This document shows, piece by piece, positions 56,208-64,000 of a DNA stretch of 64,000 bases. The notes beneath the pieces are model-generated. The model ran no database searches. It worked only from the letters and a program-made list of their open reading frames with translations, and was not told the DNA's origin. Origin of the DNA: Carposina sasakii (lineage: Eukaryota; Arthropoda; Insecta; Lepidoptera; Carposinidae); assembly GCA_014607495.2 (NCBI GenBank), contig CP053165.1:2970906-3034905 (forward strand), in the 5' to 3' direction. The translations under genes and the position numbers were made by a program. The stretch's first letter is position 1. Each line of letters starts with the position of its first letter.

Positions 56208-56611
56208 CTCCGCGCATCCTGCTCTATGTATTAGGGACGTGGCTGCGCCGCATCAGCCGTACCTACCTCACAATAATACGGGGCCTCTGGCCTAACACAA
56301 AATTCTTGTGTGAGGATAATAAAATATAATTGTAAAAATGCTATTTTTTACAAAGAAATAATCGAAGCTTTAATAGTAGAAAATGGCTAATAATTATCGT
56401 TTGCTTCACCTGCATCAGCATTTCCATGATGCATTAGCGATCGTCACAAAGTCTCGATAGAGCCTGCATTTTAGAGAAATAAATGGCAACAGTGTGCAAA
56501 AAAAACCCTAAAAATATTGCGCTCGCTACGCTCGCGCTATAATATTTTCTTTGTACATTTTTTACACATTCAGTGCCGGCGACTACTTATTACACTAAAA
56601 TATTACACTAT

Positions 56612-56757
56612 TTTAAAGGCGAAAATTTTTGAGTGTGTATGTTTCTTACTTCTTCACGTCTACAAATGGATGGAGCGATTTTAATAAAATTTTGTATGGA
56701 GTTAGCTGACACCCTGGATTAACACATAGGCTGTTTTTTCTGCAGTTAAGTTTTTCA
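56612..56757 (+). repeat. Helitron-like fragment inside the hAT element
   Basis: Contains AAAATTTTTGAGTGTGTATG and TATGGAGTTAGCTGACACCC, then TTTTCTGCAGTT where the family 3' end breaks off. Confidence 0.6.
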
Positions 56758-57204
56758 AGTGTACAATATAAAATAAATATTTTTGAGTACAGTACTTACG
56801 TACATTATGAAAATACCAACTTTTTACTTGTATCTATTGTTATCAAAATTAAATTATAAGTTCTTGACTTGACCACGACTATGTGACCCCCTCCTGGCGC
56901 CAAAGCTGGATCCGCCCTTGGCTGGGCAGGCGGGTTGGTGACCGCAGTTTGTATTTTGGACTATGTTATTGACACGGGAGGCGCTGCTGCCCACCTCCCG
57001 GAAACCCTTAATCGCCTTGTACGATACCCACGGGCAGACATGGGGTGGTACGAATTCTACTTTGCCGGGACCACGCGGCCAGTAATTTATAAATTACTTT
57101 ATTTTATCCTTGTATTGAAAGACATTAATAGGTAATGGTCCATTCGGCCTCACGCACAGGGTAATTAGGCTTGTGCCCTTTATAATCATATTTCGCCAGA
57201 AATA

Positions 57205-57296
57205 GTGGTTAACTGGTAGAGAATGCTACATAGCATTAAGCTCGCCCATGTACACTGTTTAAATGTGCAATAAAGAATTTTATTATTATTATTATT
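57205..57296 (+). mobile_element. LINE 3' UTR tail
   Basis: GCATTAAGCTCGCCCATGTA, then GTGCAATAAAGAATTTTATT with (ATT)n. This is the usual 3' end of 5'-truncated lepidopteran CR1/Jockey-type LINEs. Confidence 0.6.
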
Positions 57297-57334
57297 TGTA
57301 TCTCTGTTTAAATTCTTGGGACTACAGAGTCCCG

Positions 57335-57915
57335 GTCATTTGAGAGGCGTGCATCGGGCCGTAGCCAAGATGTAGAGGCCCTTTTAGAGAACTTTAATAT
57401 GGTGTGGAATACACATGGCGGATACCATCGCCGACCGCACAATATTATACACCCGGCGATGGTCCCCGCCATGTGCAAGACTATTGGAGTGCAGAGCTAT
57501 GTCATGCGATGGAAAACAAGGTCATGGGCTATGGGTCTGAATTTTTGGTGGGGTTGGATAATCGGACTATTGAAGGAGACTAACGGACGCCTGCCATTAC
57601 AACCAAGTCTCATAATTGTTTGGTGGCAGGCGGTGACTCGCCGACTCATTTCATGGGCCCCCTGAAACGGCCGCACGCACGGAGCGACAAAGGGGGCAAC
57701 ATTTGTTGAGCGGCTAGCGAGGGGTGCCCCTGGACTTTAAACCGAAGCCAACTCGCCACTTACAGACGGGCACGTCCACCCTCGAGCTGTCATAGCTTTC
57801 ACGACTCCACTCTGCCCGGCCGGCGAAGGCAAGGCAGAGGTGGGGGAACTGTTCCTCGTCAGACCTCACTCCGGCGCCGGAAATGAGGAACAGGGTCTTC
57901 CCCCGGGAGCACTAT
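57335..57915 (+). repeat. GC-rich LINE-related segment
   Basis: About 580 bp that is clearly GC-richer than its surroundings, with GCGTGCATCGGGCCGTAGCC, ACACATGGCGGATACCATCG, GGACTTTAAACCGAAGCC and AGGAACAGGGTCTTCCCCCG. The first 140 bp recur, interrupted, at 11225-11630. Open frames exist but no motif is recognisable; a LINE 5' or internal region is my best guess. Confidence 0.45.
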
Positions 57916-57919
57916 TATT

Positions 57920-60590
57920 ACATAGGTACTTACTTAAATTCATGTGAAAAAGTTTAATTACGTTTAAGAAAACAGAAAAAGGATAAGCGCCTACATTAAT
58001 ATTCAATTTAGTTAAATTTTATTCACAAAATGTACTTTGCTATAATATTTGGATAAGGCGCAGTTTCATATTATAAATTGAAATACAAAAATCTTGTTAT
58101 TCGGCGCCTGCAATTAATTCAAATACTTCATGTTCGATTATGTATCTCCTGTACATTTTTTTTATACTACTTTCGTGCTAAAATCATTCACAGAAGTGCT
58201 AATTTGTGTTACAAACTACAACCCGCACCACATCACGCATATGAATAATAGGCATAAATATTAAGATATGAACTATGTAATTATTATAATATTATTAACT
58301 TTCATAAGTTCTGGTTTACATTTATAAAAGTTGTTGGATTGACTAGATTGTTAATATAAATATGAAGGTAACTGTTATGTTGGACACTCCGTTGAGACAC
58401 TTGAAGTTGTAAGACGTTACTCTGCTCGATCTCTGTTCTATATAAAAACATTGCAATGAAATAATCTATTGACGGTGAGTCGGGTTTCTTGCTGCTTCTT
58501 TTCCCGAATGTTATATCGCCTGAAGCAGCTTTATATGTATAAGTGATAAATAAATAGTTCTACCTACATAGCAAGTGCGATGTTTGACTCCGCATCCTGA
58601 ATATACCTACTGCTGCGCCAACGAGTAATCATCGGTGACATTTGCATTATGATTTGCTGGAGAGGATGCTCCGCAGCAGTACCAATTTCAAGTTTTTGTG
58701 CGCTTAAACTACAGAAGCACTATTTATTGGAAGAACTAATTATGCACCCATTATGCATAATTGTTTTCACCGAGACATAATCCCAAAATCGTCATCTGTC
58801 CTGCCCCGGAGCATGACACAACTTATCCTTCTTCGTATATTTGTTCATTCGTTCGTGGACATACTTCAATTTGAAGTTCTTTTTTTGGCACCATTAACAT
58901 AGGATTTGTCAATTATTTTTTGTGATAACAACATAAAGCCACATCAAAGAATATACTTACTCTCTAATAGAATAAATGGTTTTCTGTACCTACCTTCTAT
59001 GTTTTTAGGATAACTGCTAAGTCGTATTTTTAGATGATGGCGATCACGGCATGTAATCTCCCCATGATCTAGATATTTCATAAATAATTTTTCTTTTTAA
59101 CAGATTTACTATGTATTTATATATAGATTTACTGCCTTCACACAGTTTCAAAACAAGACAAGGTTATTAGGATTATATCTACGCCTAGGTCCTCCTGCCC
59201 AATTCTAAAATACGGCGAAGGAAAAATCAATCCTTTCATTCTCTTCTCACAAAACATGATTATCATGTGTAATATTGTATGTTTTCTAAATATTGTTATA
59301 TCTGTACCTACTTGCTGGTATTATGTATATTTTTTATTGTTTGTAGTAGTTAGTTTTATTAAAATAGAACAAGATTGACAAATCATAAAGTAACTTGTCA
59401 ACAATAGTCAAAGATATGACATTACGACTATTTCATCTAAAGTTTACGGGCACCAATTTCCTTTCCCCTAAGAACTGCCAAAACCATATGTAATACCATT
59501 ATTAACACCACGAACACGTAATACGGGGGAAATCTCATTTTGCACCTAATACTATGTTATAACACAAGTGCATACAAAAATGCACCCTCACGCTACATTA
59601 GGCGATTCACATTTAGGGTATTATCATCCCTCACACATCCTGGGATCGCCATTAGAGGGGATGAAATACATGGAAGGGGATTTGGCGCGTTTTGAACATA
59701 AAACGCGCGAAACGCGACTAACCTGCTTGTTTACTAGAAATCGACGACGCCTGATCTGCGACCAGTCCCAATATAATTTAGTAGCCTCTGATACTATGAT
59801 ATCTACGTTTGGACTGGTCGCAGTTAGAGCATCTTCGGTGCCATACAAGTTACTTACTTGTCATCAAGTCGGCTTCAACATGACTTACCTGCCTTAGGGA
59901 CATACACAAAGACACTTTAGCTATTATAAATTAGCACCTGGCAAACAATTAACGTGTGTCTAACCCTTGAAATTTAATAGAATGTCTAGAAATTGAAGAC
60001 GTGATTTCTTATATTATTTTGAATGAAATATCACATAACTAGGCAATATACCTAACATAACGTAAGTAAGATTTTACTTTATGTACCTTAATTACGCTAT
60101 CTACCAAAGTAACCTTTGCCCAAAATTAATTGTTAACCATAAGAACTTGCCTGTCTTGGTGGCATACACGAAGGAATTTCTAAAAGAAAATGACGTATCT
60201 TTGGAAGTAGCAGGCTGTTAAGATAATAACAATTTTTATTTTGACCTATATGCTCCAGTACGTGAAACGATTCCGTGTGTTTCCATGTAGAGGATGGAAG
60301 GAAATCGTTTATAAATAAACACATTAGTATAAAAGCCGGATTCGAAGCCGCTACCAAAGGTTTGTGAAATTCATCGCGTGAAGTGGTAAAATATTATGCT
60401 GTATTAGCAGATAATGTATTAGTAATGCCTAGTTAATTTTGCTTATTGTTTGGTTTTAAATAGCTACTAATTCTAAAATGCTTACAAATTTCCTATTGAA
60501 TGCATAAATTGTACGAGTAGTATGTTATGTGACACTACTAGAAAAAAAAATCGAAAAATTCAATAAATTAGATATGATATATTTTAATTA
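57920..60590. other. Largely unassigned region
   Basis: Besides the repeat at 58760-58827, I note an inverted pair TGCGACCAGTCC / GGACTGGTCGCA about 70 bases apart near 59758-59825. Open frames of 74 and 109 codons overlap there on opposite strands, neither with a recognisable domain. Confidence 0.4.
58760..58827 (-). repeat. GTCATGCTCCGGGGCAGGAC repeat, copy 2 (inverted)
   Basis: Complement of copy 1: AATTGTTTTCACCGAGACAT, AATCCCAAAATCGTCATCTG and CCTGCCCCGGAGCATGACAC. Confidence 0.65.
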
Positions 60591-60593
60591 ATA

Positions 60594-60976
60594 CAGGATG
60601 ATTTTTAGTCGTCAACGTTCCCGAAAACTATGGCATCTCCTCATCATCACGATCATTTTTCTCCATGGAAGCATACCTGGGAAGTGTCTGGTTTCCAAGA
60701 TATTAGGGTCCAAATTTGAGTAAATAGACTGCGTTTTTCTGCATAAATGCACATTGACGCGCGTAGCAAGATTTTTTCACGAGAAATAATTATTATCTGT
60801 CCATGAAAAAATTAGCATAAACACTGGATACTGTAAATTCCACCCGAACAAGTAATTCATTTTTTTTTTCAAAAAAATTTACATCGTTTCCCAGTATTTT
60901 TTTTGTCATAAACTTACTTTATTTGATGTATAGAGTACGTACCCTTCGTTAAGGTTGGCCACCAAAAAACACCCTG
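60594..60976. mobile_element. TA-flanked MITE, family 1, full-length copy
   Basis: TA|CAGGATG...CACCCTG|TA, 383 bp. The best-preserved of three copies. It carries ATGCACATTGACGCGCGTAG, which the 510-810 copy lost. No coding capacity. Confidence 0.78.
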
Positions 60977-61499
60977 TATTGTCTTAGCATTATATGGATA
61001 CCTGTTACAAAATTGCTTCATAACCCGGCCTTGGAAAACGTCCTTCAAATATAAAGTACATTTCCATAAATAAACAGAAAAAAGGGAAATTAAATTACGA
61101 TAAACAAATGTATACAATTTCCGTTAAACAATTACCGTTGATTATTTATTTTGTTCGTTCCGTTTACCGCGGGTTGTTTTCATTTTATGAATTTATCTTA
61201 TTGATAGGCCCAAATATTAATTTGTTTAAATGCACCGATAGGTTTATTTTAACATACAAATGTTAAATTGTAGCTCAGTAATTAAACTGTGTGAATAATC
61301 TATTAGGTAATCCGCCATATATTGAATTGGTATAAAAAATAGCTTATCAAACTTATCAAAATATCATTTTCTAATCGAAGAAATATGTAAGTTAAATCTT
61401 TTATTACATCATTTGACACTGGAATTCATCTATTCACATGTCTGTGATCTCGAAATGGGTCAGCCAGAACTGCGGTTTCTATGAGGAGATCCCACTCCC

Positions 61500-61805
61500 A
61501 CCTCGTCGTTATCAGCCTATTGCAGTCCACAGCTGGGCGTAGGCCTCCCCCAGAGTACGCCACATGGCTCGATCTCCCGTTTTTGCCATCCAGTCACTAC
61601 CAGCCATCCTCTGTCCATCTGGCCGGAGGGCGCCCAACGCTACGCTTGCCGAGGCGCGGTCTCCATTCGAGAACCCGTTTACTCCACCGTCCATCAGTTC
61701 TACAACAGATGTGGTCTGCCCACTGATACTTCAGTCTGCTACATTTCGAGACTATGTCTGTCACTTTAGTCTTCTGCCGGATAATCTTATCGCTAAAATC
61801 AAATA
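61500..61805 (-). mobile_element. RTE-type LINE, C-terminal ORF and 3' end, broken
   Basis: The minus strand reads KTKVTDIVSKCSRLKYQWAD, HICCRTDGRWSKRVLEWRPR and LGKRSVGRPPARWTE. After a frame change it continues MAGSDWMAKTGDRAMWRTLG and EAYAQLWTAIG with a stop. This is the conserved tail of lepidopteran RTE-type LINE polymerases (KRSVGRPxARWTDD, WRxLGEAYxQQWTAIG). One frameshift near 61595 and the missing 5' part show it is dead. Its last bases are the same CAGCCTATTGCAGTCCAC block found in the SINE family at 13514, 31418 and 48814. Confidence 0.8.
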
Positions 61806-61809
61806 AATC

Positions 61810-63310
61810 TCCTAATAAATAATTATGTTATTCTGCTAATTGCTTTAGGGTATTGATATCGACTTTTGACATATTAATCTTAACAGAATGATCGTGAAAT
61901 AAGTAATTTTGTATTTTTTTCTACCCTTTCTACTTTTTTTTTCAACCCAGATAGACCAAATTGGCGATGTGCTAAAAAAGGGCTAGTCAAGAGCACCCGA
62001 AATCGGCGAGCATGTATGAAGAATTTAATGAATGTGGATGAGACGAAAGAGATTCCTATGTTTGAAACGTACTAAATGGAGATCTGTAGTCTCTGCCTAC
62101 CCGTATGGAACTTGGGTGTGAGGTTATGTATGCACCTATGTATGTACGTATTTTTTTCTTCTTTATACATAACATAGTCATGGATATACTGCTATTGGAT
62201 AAAGAGGCACACAGAACATTTAGAACCCTGTTTTATTTTCATGTATATCTCAGTCACCAATCTTAAATTTATTTAAAAATATATAGATGATTTTATACTA
62301 GAAGACTTGTTTCACGCCATCTTTGTCAAGATAGCTGTCGCACTGTACTAAACCTCATATTTGCAAACATAGGCTGGCTATTAGTAAATAAATTATAATG
62401 TTTACAAATAGCTCGGAAACAAAACAAATAATTTGATTTAGGAGCTCCTAAATGGTAATAAATAACAGCTCATTTGCTTTCGTCATCCAAAAATGTTACT
62501 ACGGGTTTTTTTTAATAAAAACTTTTGAATTATATACCTCCTTTTTGTCTTTACTTCTCGGATAATTCAATGCGACATGCCTTCGAAGATGTACTATTTA
62601 TTTGAAGTTTATGCACCTGCGTTATGAAACACATTTGTCAATATGTCACATTCTGCAACATCCTGAGGCAACATCTGATAAAATTGTCTTCAATAAGTTT
62701 TTCGAACACAAAACTACTCTTGTTATGTTTTGTGACCTTAGACAAAGTAAAGACATATCTCTAGTATGCCTCACGTTTGCTCCCATAGATTGCCTTCATT
62801 TTTGCGTGTTCGTCTTATTTTCCTTTCGCCTTCAACAGCTACCGAAAATTGGATTCATTCTAAACTCTACTCAGCAAAAAACTTTAAACAAAATATATTT
62901 AATTAAACTATTAATTCTAATACGTAGTTTTTAGGTAGGCATCAATGCACATATTAAACCACTGATCTTGGAAACCTGAAATTTGGAGGGTGTATCCTTC
63001 ATAAAATGTAGGTAAGAAAGGATTTTCCGAAATTTCCACTGAAACGGGAAAACGGGAATTCTAAAGGTTACGCGGACCAAAGCATGAGCGGCCCCTGGTA
63101 AAATATACTTTAATAATATTATCGCTTCATTTTCTTCTCGGAGATATCTCAAACTTTCGCGGGTCAGCTATTTGGCAGAGAGATTCGGGGGATTTGCCAC
63201 ACTTGGCTGAATATTCAAAGGTTTTCCCAATAATCTCTTTAAAAGTTCTGCTATGAAATACAGGATCCATTATAGTGATTCTCTTTGGCTGTAATTTATG
63301 AAGATTCTGT
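61810..63310. other. Unassigned AT-rich stretch
   Basis: A 110-codon frame at 62602-62934 has no motif and low-complexity flanks; I do not call it a gene. No element ends seen. Confidence 0.45.
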
Positions 63311-63317
63311 GGATAGA

Positions 63318-63430
63318 ATATAATGGCGGCCGATTGGTGTGGTTGGTAGTGACGTTGCCTGCGACGCCATAGGCCATGGGATCGTATCCCGGTAGATACA
63401 TAATTGATTATGACGAATATCGATATATCG
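63318..63430 (+). repeat. tRNA-derived SINE head, copy 1
   Basis: GCGGCCGATTGGTGTGGTTG followed by GCCATGGGATCGTATCCCGG resembles the common lepidopteran SINE head (GGCCGATTGGCGCAGTGG, GTGGGTTCGATTCCC). A related copy lies inverted at 63690-63785. Confidence 0.55.
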
Positions 63431-63689
63431 GCTATACCTACAGGGTTTGTACTCGTATTGGCTGTAGAAGTTTGTAATTCCATAGTCCCTGTTTTTGTCT
63501 ACTAAACAATTATGTAAACAAAGGCTGTTTTGTTTATTTTAATGCGGCTTTACATGATTTATAATAATAATCACCTCTATCACAACACATTTACCTAGTC
63601 CCACATGAAGATCCCTGAGTTATTGTGCCGTGGGTACTAAGCAACGGTTTATAAATAATAGATAAGTATAGAAACATCCATGACTCGGA

Positions 63690-63785
63690 AACAAAAATCG
63701 ATATTCGTCATATCAATATTTACACCTACCGGAATATGAACTCAGGACCTATTGGCGCAGCGAGCCAAATCCACCAATCGCCGTT
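63690..63785 (-). repeat. tRNA-derived SINE head, copy 2 (inverted)
   Basis: Minus orientation gives GGCGATTGGTGGATTTGGCT, then CCTGAGTTCATATTCCGG and ATGACGAATATCGAT. It shares the last block with copy 1, so the two copies face each other. Confidence 0.5.
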
Positions 63786-64000
63786 TGATGTGTTCATCTT
63801 TATTCGCAAAAAATATTGAAAAAGATCGTATGATACACGTGATTATGTGGTAATTATCGCAATCGGCTTTTATACGCACTCTCCTCTGTAATTACCAACA
63901 TAGCTCACATGTATCATAAATTCATAATAATTACATGTGCACAAAAAATGCGTATATATAAACAAATTTAAATTTACTTACGCAATTATTTACTCATCAT

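Larger units (their letters stand above)
54870..56920. mobile_element. hAT element, nonautonomous, with 8-bp target duplication
   Basis: The termini are CAACGGCGGATCCAG (54870) and the complement of CAAGGGCGGATCCAG (ending 56920), 14 of 15 matching. Both are flanked by GCTGGGCA (54862-54869 and 56921-56928). The 8-bp duplication, CA start and GGCGGATCC end are typical of hAT transposons. The subterminal GGGTCATGACCCCCC palindrome is also hAT-like. It sits in the middle of a SINE copy, which fixes the empty-site sequence. About 2.05 kb, with no transposase motif found. It contains a miniature LTR element and a Helitron-like fragment. Confidence 0.88.
54760..57080 (-). mobile_element. SINE copy (RTE-tailed family) split by the hAT insertion
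   Basis: The left piece 54760-54869 and right piece 56921-57080 join at GCTGGGCA to restore the same order seen uninterrupted at 13514-13794. The tail lies left (CATCATCAGCCTATTACAG) and the head right (CCGCGTGGTCCCGGC in minus orientation). Confidence 0.85.

Noticed and set aside
57399..57665. 88-codon frame with many Trp residues
   Set aside because: It lies in a repeated LINE-related segment also found at 11225-11630, and no protein motif is recognisable.
59568..59897. 109- and 74-codon overlapping frames on opposite strands
   Set aside because: The longer starts at GTG, neither has a recognised domain, and the DNA contains an inverted repeat that may keep both frames open.
62602..62934. 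110-codon frame
   Set aside because: No domain, no signal or splice pattern, AT-rich flanks.
63127..63483. 118-codon minus-strand frame
   Set aside because: Part of it is the complement of the tRNA-derived SINE head at 63318; no domain elsewhere in it.

Overview
The window looks like nuclear DNA from a moth or butterfly (Lepidoptera). It is AT-rich and intron-bearing, and it is crowded with short interspersed elements of kinds I know from lepidopteran genomes: Helitron-like elements ending in CTAG, tRNA-derived SINEs, tails of RTE- and CR1/Jockey-type LINEs, TA-flanked CAGGGTG elements, and small hAT elements with 8-bp target duplications. Nothing in it looks bacterial or organellar. The species cannot be named from the sequence.

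One intact protein-coding gene is supported. It lies on the + strand at 39037-43199 and has eight coding exons with GT-AG introns throughout. It encodes a 570-residue acyl-CoA synthetase of the 4-coumarate-CoA-ligase/firefly-luciferase-like ANL family. All core motifs are present, and an N-terminal extension rich in Arg/Lys/Ser suggests mitochondrial import. A 5' UTR splice acceptor and two poly(A) signals frame it. Its introns carry repeat fragments.

Three broken coding remnants lie elsewhere. A two-exon THAP zinc-finger domain (minus, 19973-19245) keeps all signature residues but has a one-base frameshift. A PIF1-type helicase C-terminus (minus, 18243-18076) and a small reverse-transcriptase-like fragment (minus, about 13130-13004) are also present. 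An RTE-type LINE C-terminus lies at about 61800-61500 (minus).

Layout: 1-8 kb holds MITEs, Helitron-like and dispersed repeats, a 2.5-kb structure with about 390-bp inverted arms, and three 325-bp tandem units. 8-18 kb holds a complete tRNA-derived SINE with target duplications, repeats and a long GGTTCCGTAC-type repeat. 18-20 kb holds the helicase and THAP remnants. 20-35 kb holds MITEs and repeats. 35-39 kb is mostly unique AT-rich DNA with two old tandem duplications. 39-43 kb is the synthetase gene. 43-54 kb is repeats and a hAT MITE. 54.7-57.1 kb is a three-level nest: a SINE split by a hAT element (8-bp duplication) that itself received a miniature LTR element (5-bp duplication). 57-64 kb is LINE remnants, MITEs and mostly unrecognised AT-rich DNA.

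I found no evidence for an undescribed multi-gene system. The most unusual items are the nested element at 54.8-57 kb, the SINE family that shares its 3' end with the RTE LINE, the minimal end-to-end palindromes of one MITE family, the THAP gene with a possible homopolymer frameshift, and the exon-like direct copies inside the 3.6-6.1 kb inverted structure.
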